From assembly GCF_008274625.1 (NCBI RefSeq), contig NZ_VTRU01000001.1, positions 496,001 to 560,000 on the forward strand: a stretch of DNA of 64,000 nucleotides, read 5' to 3'. The notes under the pieces are model-generated. The model was given only the letters and a program-made list of their open reading frames with translations, did not search any database and was not told the origin of the DNA. The position numbers were made by a program, and so were the translations under genes. Positions 1 through 8,158 of the stretch are shown piece after piece (the stretch's first letter is position 1; every line of letters starts with the position of its first letter). This DNA comes from Chryseobacterium panacisoli (lineage in GTDB: Bacteria; Bacteroidota; Bacteroidia; Flavobacteriales; Weeksellaceae).

Positions 1-716
1 GATAGTTTCACATCGTTTTTAACGGCATCTTTTGTGGATAATGATGCTTCATTATTGATTTTGATATTATCGATATAGGCAGAACCTCCATAATTGTCAT
101 GTACAAAATCCATTCTGTTGATGTTGTTGTTACTGAACGGCTGTCCTGTGTAGATCAGCGCATCATTCAGAAAATATTGGATTCCTGTAGCAGTAGATAC
201 TATTTTTACTCTGTACCAGGTATTGGCATTCCAGGTCTGATTGGTATTTACTAAGTTAGCTGAACCAGCTGTAGCAAGCAAAATTGTACCATCATAAGAA
301 AAATCAATATAAGTAACGATTCCTCCAGCTCCTGTTGTACTTACTGTTCTGAAAACGAAATCTGAGCTTGATGAACTTTTTTGTGTAAGTCTTACATCGA
401 ATGATTGTGTAAAGCTATTATATGTTAATGGTGTTGCAAAAGTATAAAAACCACCCATAACAGGGCTTTGCTGTGGCCCATAAGGCACGTCTGGTGTTAT
501 TTTAAGACTGTTTGAACCTTGAGTTGCCATTTCAGCTGAAACCAATTGAGTGGTCAAATAGACTGGCGGCGTAGCCCCGTTACTTGTAGAAATCCAACCC
601 TGCTGGCCATTAATATTTCCTGTTGTAAATCCTTCACTGGCTTCAAAAGAAATAGTCTGCTGGGCAAAAGATGTTATGGAAATCAACGAAATTGCGAAAA
701 TGTAAAGTTTCTTCAT
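1..716 (-). CDS. Secreted surface protein, LamG/jelly-roll-like (C-terminus outside window)
   Basis: The reading frame starts at an ATG whose complement lies at 714-716 and runs off the left edge, leaving 238 residues. It begins with a typical signal peptide (basic start, hydrophobic stretch, cleavage near 'SFAQQ'). The rest is a concanavalin-like beta-sandwich: 'QGWIST' near the start, 'TWYRVKIV' and 'YFLNDALIYTG' in the middle, 'MDFVHDNYGGSAYIDNIKI' near the end. The same blocks occur in the same order in the neighbour at 928-1848, so the two are tandem paralogues. By analogy the missing C-terminus probably carries a type IX secretion signal, but that is not visible. A TAnnTTTG promoter lies about 20 bases upstream of the start. 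Substrate or binding partner is unknown. Confidence 0.8.
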   Translation of the reverse strand, partial: MKKLYIFAISLISITSFAQQTISFEASEGFTTGNINGQQGWISTSNGATPPVYLTTQLVSAEMATQGSNSLKITPDVPYGPQQSPVMGGFYTFATPLTYNSFTQSFDVRLTQKSSSSSDFVFRTVSTTGAGGIVTYIDFSYDGTILLATAGSANLVNTNQTWNANTWYRVKIVSTATGIQYFLNDALIYTGQPFSNNNINRMDFVHDNYGGSAYIDNIKINNEASLSTKDAVKNDVKL

Positions 717-736
717 GATATTTTTTTAGTTTTGAG

Positions 737-744
737 CAAATATA
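737..744 (-). promoter_or_regulatory. Bacteroidota-type -7 promoter box
   Basis: On the minus strand this reads TATATTTG, a perfect TAnnTTTG box, 20 bases before the ATG at 716. No clear -33 TTTG box was picked out. Confidence 0.55.
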
Positions 745-927
745 TGTATTTTAATCAAAAAAGCAAAATTAACGAATGTTTTAAACATAAAAACAAATTA
801 ATATAGTATATTTTAACCCAAACAAATAAAGATATTAAACCTAAATAAAAGTATCATTTCCAAAAAATCATCCATAAATCCTACAGCACATTAAAAAGAA
901 CACCGGTTTTCAGAATCGATAAAAAAT

Positions 928-1848
928 TTATCTGATGATCACTTTTTCTGTAAAATTCCTTTCTTCAGTTTTGATATGAACCATATATAGACCTGCAGGC
1001 AGCCCTTTTACATCGATTTTGTTACTGTTTGTTTTAGATTTTATCAGCTTTCCTGACTCATCATAGATCTCAATACTTTTAACCGTACCGGGAGAATTAA
1101 TCTGTATAAAATCAATTGCAGGATTAGGGTAAACAGATACTTCTTCAGCAGTAATCTTTGTATCCTTAATCCCCAATACCAATAGTTCACTATTTATTTT
1201 AATCTGATCAACATAAGCTGATCCCGACGCATTATTATGAACAAAACGCAGCTGATCTATATTCACTGAACTTGCGGCTGTGCCTGTATAAATAAGAACA
1301 TTATTAAGGTAATATCTGACATCTGCGGCAGTTCCTACAACTTTCACTCTATACCAGATATTGGGCTGCCATGCTGAAGGTATGGAAATCAAATCCTGTG
1401 TACCTGATACGGTATTCAGAATTTTGAGCAATCCGGTTTTATCAAAATCCAATCGCACAATCACCTGATCATCAACATTATTTACTCCCTGAAAACCAAA
1501 ATCGGAGCCATTGAGCTGCGACATATTGATATCAAATGATACGGAGAAATTATTGTAAGCAAGCGGGGCCGGCAGGTTATAAAAACCTCCGATAATAGGA
1601 TCAGACTGGGTTCCATAGGTTGTTTCTTTAACAATTTTGAGAGAACTGCTTCCGTCGCTGGCTTTATCTACGCTGATCGTCTGATAGGCTACGTTTGCTG
1701 GAACTCCTCCTGTGGGAGTACTGATCCATCCCGCCTGGCCATGGATATTTCCGGCGTTGAATCCTTCATTAAATTCAAAGGACACAGTCTGTTGTGCAAA
1801 AATGCATACCGATAATAGTAAAATTGCAATTGAGTAGTATTTTTTCAT
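928..1848 (-). CDS. Secreted LamG-like protein with type IX secretion C-terminal sorting domain
   Basis: 306 residues. Residues 1-18 are a signal peptide ending at 'FAQQ'. Residues about 20-220 form a jelly-roll domain with the blocks 'GQAGWIST', 'IWYRVKVVG', 'YYLNNVLIYTG' and 'GSAYVDQIKI'. Residues about 236-306 are a classical type A sorting domain: 'VYPNPA', then 'IEIYDESGKLI', 'LPAGLYMVHI' and a terminal 'KVIIR'. In this family the domain directs export through the type IX system, after which it is removed and the protein is attached to or released from the cell surface. The gene follows its paralogue at 1-716 on the same strand. The ligand or substrate cannot be named from sequence. Confidence 0.88.
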   Translation of the reverse strand: MKKYYSIAILLLSVCIFAQQTVSFEFNEGFNAGNIHGQAGWISTPTGGVPANVAYQTISVDKASDGSSSLKIVKETTYGTQSDPIIGGFYNLPAPLAYNNFSVSFDINMSQLNGSDFGFQGVNNVDDQVIVRLDFDKTGLLKILNTVSGTQDLISIPSAWQPNIWYRVKVVGTAADVRYYLNNVLIYTGTAASSVNIDQLRFVHNNASGSAYVDQIKINSELLVLGIKDTKITAEEVSVYPNPAIDFIQINSPGTVKSIEIYDESGKLIKSKTNSNKIDVKGLPAGLYMVHIKTEERNFTEKVIIR

Positions 1849-2010
1849 AGAAAATCAAGTTTTGTATTAAAAATATAAACTTTCCACGAATGGTGAAATA
1901 ACTTACTGCAAATAAAAAATAACACTTTTATACTCAGTGAATTTAATTTTCAAATCTATTAAAAACGTCTTCCCATACAGGCAAAACAGTTCAATTCAGA
2001 GCAAAAAAAT

Positions 2011-2036
2011 AAGGTATCTCTTTCCAGAAATACCTT
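2011..2036 (-). terminator. Rho-independent terminator of the dipeptidase gene
   Basis: AAGGTAT pairs with ATACCTT, with a short inner stem and a TTCC loop. On the minus strand the stem is followed by a run of seven T, just after the stop codon at 2059. Confidence 0.75.
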
Positions 2037-2058
2037 ACTCTATCTTATTTTTATTGAA

Positions 2059-3438
2059 TTACTTTGAATAATTTTCAAAGAACAACGGAATACTTTCAAT
2101 TCCTTTATAGAAATTAAATAATCCATAGTGCTCGTTTGGAGAGTGAATTGCATCAGAATCCAATCCAAAGCCCATCAATACAGATTTAGCTCCTAAAACC
2201 TGCTCAAACATTGCTGTAATCGGGATACTTCCTCCTCCTCTGTATGGAAGAACTTCTTTTCCGAATGCAGACTCCATTGCCTGTTTTGCAGCCGCAAATT
2301 CTTTGGTATCAGTTGGTAAAACATAAGGCATCCCTCCATGGTGAGGGGTTACTTTAATTTTCACTGTATCCGGAGCGATTTTTTCAAAATATTTTGTGAA
2401 TTTTTCCGTGATTTCCTGAGGGGTCTGGTAAGGAACCAAACGCATGGAAATTTTAGCAAAAGCTTTGGAAGGAATTACAGTTTTTGCGCCTTCTCCCGTA
2501 TAACCACCCCAGATTCCGTTACAGTCTAAAGTAGGACGGATAGATGTTCTTTCTAACGTTGTATATCCTTTTTCACCTTCTATATTGCTTAATCCTATTG
2601 ATTTTTTGAATTCTTCAGGATTGTCTTTCAATTTGTTCATATCTGCTCTGTCTGCATCTGAAACCGTTTCTACGTTATCATAGAACCCGTCAATGGTAAT
2701 ATGACCGTTTTCATCAATCAGATTAGCGATCATTCTTGAAAGAACGTGAATAGGGTTTGGAACCGCTCCACCGTAAAGACCCGAATGTAAATCCCTGTTG
2801 GGTCCTTCCACTTCTACTTCTACATAGCTCAAACCTCTTAATCCTGTTGTAACAGTTGGCTGTTCGTTGCTGTAAATATGAGTATCAGAAATCAAGATAC
2901 AGTCGCAAGTCAATTTCTCTTTATTTTCACTCACCCAGTCTCCTAAGCTTACAGAACCTACTTCTTCTTCTCCTTCCAAGATAAATTTAACGTTGCAGGG
3001 AAGAGCATTGGTTTTCATCATGGCTTCAAATGCTTTCAGATGCATGAAAAACTGTCCTTTGTCATCCGCAGAACCTCTTGCAAAAATAGCTCCTTCAGGG
3101 TGCAGTTCAGTTTTTTCAATATAAGGTTCAAAAGGTGGCTTTGTCCATAGTTCCAATGGATCTGCCGGCTGAACATCATAATGTCCATATACCAATACTG
3201 TAGGTAAACTTTTATCTAAAATTTTCTCTCCGAAAACAATTGGATATCCTTTGGTCTGGCAAACTTCAACATTGTCAGCTCCTGCATTTTTAAGGTGTGC
3301 CGCCACTACATCTGCACATTTCAAAACGTCATCTTTATACGCCGGATCTGCAGAAATAGAAGGAATTCTCAATAACTCAAATAATTCATCCACGAAACGC
3401 TGTTTGTTTTCGTTAATGTAATTTAATGTCTCTTGCAT
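2059..3438 (-). CDS. M20 family dipeptidase (metallopeptidase)
   Basis: 459 residues, normal length for the carnosinase-like M20 dipeptidases, which use two zinc or manganese ions to split dipeptides. Metal-site motifs are visible: 'YGHYDVQP' (His86, Asp88), 'GSADDKGQ' (bridging Asp about 125) and 'EGEEEVGS' (catalytic and ligand Glu, about 155-161). The late 'FGLDSDAIHSPNE' block supplies the last His. The lid domain lies around 200-310. No signal peptide, so cytoplasmic. It is a single gene with its own terminator. Peptide specificity is not evident. Confidence 0.92.
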   Translation of the reverse strand: MQETLNYINENKQRFVDELFELLRIPSISADPAYKDDVLKCADVVAAHLKNAGADNVEVCQTKGYPIVFGEKILDKSLPTVLVYGHYDVQPADPLELWTKPPFEPYIEKTELHPEGAIFARGSADDKGQFFMHLKAFEAMMKTNALPCNVKFILEGEEEVGSVSLGDWVSENKEKLTCDCILISDTHIYSNEQPTVTTGLRGLSYVEVEVEGPNRDLHSGLYGGAVPNPIHVLSRMIANLIDENGHITIDGFYDNVETVSDADRADMNKLKDNPEEFKKSIGLSNIEGEKGYTTLERTSIRPTLDCNGIWGGYTGEGAKTVIPSKAFAKISMRLVPYQTPQEITEKFTKYFEKIAPDTVKIKVTPHHGGMPYVLPTDTKEFAAAKQAMESAFGKEVLPYRGGGSIPITAMFEQVLGAKSVLMGFGLDSDAIHSPNEHYGLFNFYKGIESIPLFFENYSK

Positions 3439-3552
3439 TGTAAAAATTTATTTTGTTAAAATTAAAAAAAATGCCCGGCAGGGACAAACAAAAAGGCAGG
3501 ATTTTACCAATCCTATGTTAATGAGCCCTATAGCCATCTTTTTAATAAAAAA

Positions 3553-3572
3553 TGCCCTGCAAAAACAGGGCA
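3553..3572 (-). terminator. Terminator of the small lipoprotein gene
   Basis: TGCCCTG and CAGGGCA flank a six-base loop. On the minus strand the stem is followed by TTTTTTATT, 22 bases after the stop of the gene at 3595. Confidence 0.8.
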
Positions 3573-3594
3573 CTTGTATATTTTGTACTTCTAA

Positions 3595-3864
3595 TTAGTG
3601 TTCAGCTTTTGGAGCCTTTTCAGCTTCAGCAGGTTTTGCAGCAGCAGTACTGTCTGTTTTAGGAGCTGCAGCTTCTGGCTTTGCAGCAACTTCTTCCTTA
3701 TGCTCTGCAGCAGCTGCATGTCCGTGACCTTCACCCTGAGCAGCATCAGAATATCTGTCTACTCCTTCTTCCAGTTTCAAAGTCCCTTTATTTCCACCAG
3801 CTGGTACTTTTTTACAACTTACCGCTACTGTTGCAATTGCTAAACATATAACTAATTTTTTCAT
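3595..3864 (-). CDS. Small Ala/Lys/Glu/His-rich lipoprotein, function unknown
   Basis: 89 residues. A short signal sequence ends in the lipobox 'VAVSC', giving a lipidated Cys17. The mature part has a short ordered-looking start ('GTLKLEEGVDRYSDA') and then low-complexity sequence rich in Ala, Lys, Glu and Pro, with the histidine cluster 'GHGHAAAAEH'. It is probably an envelope-anchored, largely disordered peptide. The histidines could bind metal, but this is conjecture. It has its own terminator and no informative neighbours. Confidence 0.72.
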   Translation of the reverse strand: MKKLVICLAIATVAVSCKKVPAGGNKGTLKLEEGVDRYSDAAQGEGHGHAAAAEHKEEVAAKPEAAAPKTDSTAAAKPAEAEKAPKAEH

Positions 3865-4001
3865 ATGTAAAATTTATTTTTATAAGATCATACGAAACCG
3901 CACTATTTTAGTCTATTCTGATTATCCAAACAGTGAGCGATTTCATGTTTAAATTTTTGATTGCCCAAAAGTAAGAAATCCTGCTTTTTTCGGCAACATT
4001 T

Positions 4002-5168
4002 TTATACTGATTTTAATATTATTTTCCCTTTTTTGGATTGTGTAAAAATAAGGTAATGATCTCCCCCATCTTTCAGGCTGTATTTTTTCTTGATTTCTTC
4101 GGGTTTTAAAGGGTAATTTTTTGAAATAATATTAAACTGGCCTTTCTTTTTAATACTTTTAGAATCAACAGCTTCCATTTCTAAAATTCTCCCTGGAAAA
4201 TTTTCATTTTTTATATCAGAAGTATATAAATGGCTGTTCGGATGAAGTTTTTTTAATCCGAATTTTTGTGAAATCAAATTAAAGATTCCTGCTTTCAAAA
4301 TGGAATGATTGGGGATATAAATGTATTTTTCAGGTTCAGCGTATTCCGACTCGGCCATTTCTTCTTCCCCAAATTTGAAGGTAAAGGCGGTTTCTCCGCT
4401 TTCAAGGTTTACACAGTTGCATATAACTCCATCTGCATTTTCATTGGATAGGAACACAACGATCTCTTTTACATCATTTTTCAAAGCAATGATATCCATT
4501 CTTGAAATACCCGGTAATACTGAAACAAGATACTTAAGATCAATTAATGGGGAAAGCTTAATGACAACCTGATTGGAAACAGACCGCAATTTTTCCTGAA
4601 TTTCGAGAATATCAGGAGACAGGTCTTCTAAAAGAAAAACTTTATTTTTTTGCTGATCTCTTCTGGCCGGATCAAGATAAATGACATCAAAATGTTCCTG
4701 ATTCCTGTTCAGAAAATCTTCAAGCTTTTTGTTGATAAAACGTGCCTGACGTCCTAAAGTATTCCAGTTATGCTCAACAATTTCTAAAAGCTCTGTATTC
4801 TGCTCTACCAAAGTGATATGATCAAAGTTTTGGGAGAGATAATAGGCATCAATACCAAAACCGCTCGTGAGATCAATAAATGTGCTCCCTTTCAAGATTC
4901 CGGATTTATAAAGGGCGGTTTTTTCTGATGATGACTGCTCCAGATTAAGCTGTGGTGGGAAAATAATTCCTTCTTTCAGCAGAAAAGGAAATTTTCTCTC
5001 TGCAACCTGTTTTCCTTTGATCTGCTGTACAATTTCTTGCATAGAAACTTCCGGAAAGGGTGATTTTTTCAGCAGTAATGTATGTAAATCGGTATTCAGA
5101 TTTGCATTGATATAGCTTTGAATGTCTTTGTTTAATAGTTTACTTCCCACAGATTTCACAAATTGCAC
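4002..5168 (-). CDS. Class I SAM-dependent methyltransferase with C-terminal THUMP-like domain
   Basis: About 388 residues. The Rossmann methyltransferase core has motif I 'FIDLTSGFGIDAYY' (97-110), an acidic ribose-binding end of beta-2 ('LVEQN', 120-124) and the catalytic-type motif 'YLDPARRD' (164-171). The C-terminal part (about 280-388) matches the THUMP-like extension of an uncharacterised Bacteroidota family, suggesting an RNA substrate; the true substrate is unknown. Start: there is no ATG in frame before residue 43. The frame opens at 5171 and the only early start codons are GTGs at 5168, 5159 and 5150, which sit inside a 27-bp repeat (5144-5170). The first seven residues are therefore probably repeat-derived and the start is uncertain. 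Confidence 0.75.
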   Translation of the reverse strand: MQFVKSVGSKLLNKDIQSYINANLNTDLHTLLLKKSPFPEVSMQEIVQQIKGKQVAERKFPFLLKEGIIFPPQLNLEQSSSEKTALYKSGILKGSTFIDLTSGFGIDAYYLSQNFDHITLVEQNTELLEIVEHNWNTLGRQARFINKKLEDFLNRNQEHFDVIYLDPARRDQQKNKVFLLEDLSPDILEIQEKLRSVSNQVVIKLSPLIDLKYLVSVLPGISRMDIIALKNDVKEIVVFLSNENADGVICNCVNLESGETAFTFKFGEEEMAESEYAEPEKYIYIPNHSILKAGIFNLISQKFGLKKLHPNSHLYTSDIKNENFPGRILEMEAVDSKSIKKKGQFNIISKNYPLKPEEIKKKYSLKDGGDHYLIFTQSKKGKIILKSV

Positions 5169-5170
5169 AG
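5144..5170 (-). repeat. Three tandem 9-bp units overlapping the methyltransferase start
   Basis: On the minus strand three consecutive 9-mers read CTGTGCAAT, TTGTGAAAT and CTGTGGGAA (loose consensus YTGTGnAAT). They contain all the candidate GTG start codons of the methyltransferase and lie 14 bases from the end of the decayed GxxExxY gene. Confidence 0.55.
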
Positions 5171-5183
5171 ATTATTATGCTTA

Positions 5184-5565
5184 TTAAATGTTTCCGTTTA
5201 TTTTTCGAATAATACTTTTATCAATATAATCAGTATTGAAATTAACCAGTATTCCTAATTTCAGGTTTGTCAATTTTAAATTAGGTTAAAAGTTGCTTGT
5301 GATGAACATTAATTATTTCAGGAATTGATTTTATTTCGATAATAACTTTGTCTTCAACAATTATATCTGCAATAAAACTTGAATCAATAAAAATTCCTTT
5401 AAATTTTATTGGTATCGGTACCTGTGTTTTAACACTTAAACCATTATTTTCTAACTCAAATGCCAAAACTTTTTCATAAACCTTTTCTAAAAGCCCTGGT
5501 CCAAGTTCATTATAAACAGAAAATATAGATTTCCTGATATAAAAACTTATCTCGTTTTCTTTCAT
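5184..5565 (-). pseudogene. GxxExxY family protein, broken by a single-base frameshift
   Basis: The first 94 codons (5565 to 5281) encode a typical GxxExxY protein: 'NELGPGLLEKVYEK' carries the name motif, and 'FIADIIVEDKVIIEIKS' carries an Asp and Glu-x-Lys arrangement like PD-(D/E)XK nuclease folds. The frame stops at TAA (5281-5283), directly after 'HHKQLLT'. Removing one A from the TAAT there restores Tyr and 31 more residues ('LKLTNLKLGILVNFN' onward) ending at a natural TAA at 5184-5186. That gives 126 residues, the normal family length. The rest is intact, so this is either a recent mutation or a base-calling error. The biological role of the family is not established. Confidence 0.8.
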
Positions 5566-5630
5566 AACATTTGTATTTTGTGTTTCATAAATCTACACAA
5601 AATCTCATTTGAAATGATTACCCGATCAAA

Positions 5631-6071
5631 TTATCTTTTGTAAAAAATATAATCAGTCAATACCGGGCTTATACCACTCTGTTTAAGCAAAGAATTGATT
5701 TGTCCTCTGTGATAGGTAGAATGATTGACTGCATGAAAAAGCATTTCAAAAATACTGTTTTCAAATTTTGTTCCTCTTGAGTTTTGATATTCTACTCTTT
5801 TGTCCAGATCAAAATTTCTTATAATATCAATGCTTTTAAGAAAGTTCGCATGGTTAATTTCCTCAAGAGATTCAAAAGGATTGATCTGCCAGACTTCAAA
5901 AGTCGTTTCTCCCAGAATCCGGGCATTCCAGATCTGTTGTGCATTAAGAGTATGATTCATCAGACTGATCGTTTTATCATCAACACGTTTTCTGTTTTCA
6001 GAAATAACTTTAATCATCTCAATATTGAAATGATAGGTATATTCAAATAAATCAATCAGTTTTTCTTTCAT
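5631..6071 (-). CDS. DinB-like four-helix metal-binding protein
   Basis: 146 residues, full length for the DinB/YfiT superfamily. The metal triad is His40, His117 and His121, the last two within 'HAVNHSTYHRGQI'. Members are four-helix bundles that bind zinc or nickel; some act as thiol-dependent transferases and others are only known as damage-inducible proteins. No membrane segment, so cytoplasmic. It follows a secreted-protein gene by 10 bases and may share its transcript. The activity of this member cannot be assigned. Confidence 0.85.
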   Translation of the reverse strand: MKEKLIDLFEYTYHFNIEMIKVISENRKRVDDKTISLMNHTLNAQQIWNARILGETTFEVWQINPFESLEEINHANFLKSIDIIRNFDLDKRVEYQNSRGTKFENSIFEMLFHAVNHSTYHRGQINSLLKQSGISPVLTDYIFYKR

Positions 6072-6081
6072 TACTAAAAAC

Positions 6082-6531
6082 TTATAAGCTTTTTTCTTTA
6101 TGCAGCTTTATTACATTTGGGGATGTAGGATCTATATCTTCCGGATTTTCATTCTCGAAATCAAAGAATAGCAGAAATTCATTTTCATTAATAAACTTAA
6201 TAAGGCCGTTTAAAAATTTACTCTCTTCAGGTTTATTGTTGAAATCATTATATGATGCAACTAAACTGAATTTGATAATTTTCTTTGAAAAATCAGTAGT
6301 ATATTTTACATGTGCAACTTTACCTTTGTTTGGTCCATCAGGAATTACATGATTTCTACCATCAATATCCAATCCATTAAGTTGTACCTTCACATAGCCA
6401 TCATCAAAAAATGTAAATGACCCATAATTACCGGCATCTATTCCGCCCCATTTTCCGTACAGATCTTTCTCTGTTTGTGAAAAAAGTAGTCCGAAAAACG
6501 ATAAAAAGAAAATTAGTAAGCTTTTTTTCAT
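6082..6531 (-). CDS. Hypothetical secreted protein
   Basis: 149 residues when started at the ATG at 6531. An upstream ATG (6555) would overlap the mutA stop and spoil the signal peptide, so the inner start is preferred. Residues 1-18 are a clear signal peptide ending 'LLFSQ'. The mature part begins 'LYGKWGGIDAGNYGSFTFFDDGY', like small lipocalin-type proteins whose first strand carries a G-x-W motif. I do not recognise a named family. It sits 16 bases after mutA and 10 bases before the DinB-like gene, so it is probably co-transcribed with them. Confidence 0.65.
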   Translation of the reverse strand: MKKSLLIFFLSFFGLLFSQTEKDLYGKWGGIDAGNYGSFTFFDDGYVKVQLNGLDIDGRNHVIPDGPNKGKVAHVKYTTDFSKKIIKFSLVASYNDFNNKPEESKFLNGLIKFINENEFLLFFDFENENPEDIDPTSPNVIKLHKEKSL

Positions 6532-6547
6532 GGTATTATGGGATGCT

Positions 6548-7711
6548 TTATTCAAACATTTCAGCCCAGCGAACGGCTTTTATCTCTTTTTCGTTGTAAA
6601 GATCCCCGATAGATTTTTTAACGTCCAATTTAGGGTATAAATTCACTCCAATCAGCTTTATTTTCCCTTCTTCAATCCATTGCTGTTCTTCAATTGCATG
6701 ATCATAGATCTTTTTCTGAACAATGCCTTGTTTTAACAGCTCAAGATAACCTCCTGCTTCTTCTATTTCAATAAATAATGCCCATGATTTGTCTGCAAAC
6801 TGTTTCGTAATATCTTCAATATAGTAACTCCCGTTCGCAGCATCTTCAAATACATTGATGATGCTTTCGTAAGCGAGCACAATCTGCTGTTTGAAAGAAA
6901 TCTCTTCTGAGTTATCCGTACTTCTGTTTACAAGATAATTATTGGTGAAAACCGCATCAGCTCCTCCGATCATTGCGGAAGCAAGTTCCAATGTAGAGCG
7001 GATCAGGTTATTTTCATTGTCAGAAATGGCTTTATTTCTCAGTGAAGTCTCTGCAAAGATGTATGGAATTTCATCCAGTCCATATTCCTTGGAAAGCTGG
7101 TTAAAAACGATTTTAAAGGCTCTCAGTTTTGCCATTTCAAAGAAATAATTTCCTCCTACTGCTATTCTGAAGATGAGTTTATTCAAAATTTCAGCACCAT
7201 AAGCTTCTACCAGCTCTTTAGTTTTTGCCAGCGCAATACCAAGCTGTTGATAAATGGCTGCTCCGGCATTCTGATGTAGTGAGATATCAACACAGATATT
7301 TCTTTTAAAGTCTTTAGCCAGTAATTCTTTGGCCAGCTGGTCGTCTATACTTCCTTCTTTTTCATTAAAAATGTCAATCAATGAAAAATACTGATCTTCT
7401 TCTTTAGGACTGATGTGCCCTGCCAATTCTTTGTTGTTGACAAAAAGGGTTTTCTGATCAAGATTTTCTACATTATGATCAAGGATAAATGCAAATACTT
7501 CTTCTTCTAAACTTTCATGATATTGTGCTACCAAATGGGTGCTTTCTTCAACTCTAGGCAGATTTACCAAAGGCTTCTGAACTTCTGTGTAAAAAGGCTT
7601 CACCACTATTCCTTCCAGATTCTGCTTTTCTAAAACAGGATAAATATCCTCTGTTTTAAGTTGTTTTTTGACTAAATTTTCCCAGTTTGAAAATATATCT
7701 GTATTTGACAT
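6548..7711 (-). CDS. mutA: Methylmalonyl-CoA mutase small (beta) subunit
   Basis: 387 residues. The TIM-barrel region is recognisable: 'NICVDISLHQNAGAAIYQQLGIALA', 'RIAVGGNYFFEMAKLRAF', 'AMIGGADAVFTNNY' and 'AANGSYYIEDIT'. In this heterodimeric enzyme the large subunit (MutB) binds adenosylcobalamin and interconverts methylmalonyl-CoA and succinyl-CoA; the small subunit is structural and lacks a working B12 site, as seems true here. It is shorter than the roughly 600-residue actinobacterial subunit. No mutB lies downstream in the window, although mutA and mutB are commonly adjacent. Confidence 0.88.
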   Translation of the reverse strand: MSNTDIFSNWENLVKKQLKTEDIYPVLEKQNLEGIVVKPFYTEVQKPLVNLPRVEESTHLVAQYHESLEEEVFAFILDHNVENLDQKTLFVNNKELAGHISPKEEDQYFSLIDIFNEKEGSIDDQLAKELLAKDFKRNICVDISLHQNAGAAIYQQLGIALAKTKELVEAYGAEILNKLIFRIAVGGNYFFEMAKLRAFKIVFNQLSKEYGLDEIPYIFAETSLRNKAISDNENNLIRSTLELASAMIGGADAVFTNNYLVNRSTDNSEEISFKQQIVLAYESIINVFEDAANGSYYIEDITKQFADKSWALFIEIEEAGGYLELLKQGIVQKKIYDHAIEEQQWIEEGKIKLIGVNLYPKLDVKKSIGDLYNEKEIKAVRWAEMFE

Positions 7712-7797
7712 TAGTTTTTTTATTTGTGAATTGTCAAGAGTGAATTTTTAAAAATTAAAAACACGTTTCATCATTGACGTAATTCTATTCAACTTTA

Positions 7798-8154
7798 TTA
7801 TTTTTTAGCAACTTTTGTGCTGTCTACCACCAAAATAAAGATCTCTTCATTCGGTTTTTTCATAAAATAATTTTCTCTTGCATATTTTTCTTTCTCCGAC
7901 TTGTTGTTCATCAGTTTTTTATAAAAAGCATCATTTTTTTCGTATTCTTTTTTGTAGAAGTCCAGCTGCTCTTCATACTTCCTGATTTCACCATTCAGTT
8001 CATTGATTACAAGAAATGAGGTTTTATCGAAAAAAATCATCCATACCAAAAACAGACAGATCGTAATGGTATACTTGTTCAAAACATATTTCTGTATAAG
8101 TTTGAATGTTTCAGATTTCGGCTGAATGTCTTTGATAAGGTTGTTTTCTTCCAT
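7798..8154 (-). CDS. FtsB/DivIC-like septum formation initiator
   Basis: 118 residues with the layout of the family: a short cytoplasmic start, one membrane helix (about 29-46, 'TITICLFLVWMIFF'), then a coiled coil (about 52-95, heptads rich in Glu, Lys, Leu and Tyr) and 'ARENYFMKKPNEEIFIL', which matches the conserved 'R..y.m..p.E..' end. Such proteins pair with FtsL/DivIB-type partners at the division site. It lies 4 bases after udk, an arrangement common in flavobacteria, so it is presumably transcribed from the udk promoter. Confidence 0.85.
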   Translation of the reverse strand: MEENNLIKDIQPKSETFKLIQKYVLNKYTITICLFLVWMIFFDKTSFLVINELNGEIRKYEEQLDFYKKEYEKNDAFYKKLMNNKSEKEKYARENYFMKKPNEEIFILVVDSTKVAKK

Positions 8155-8158
8155 TTTT

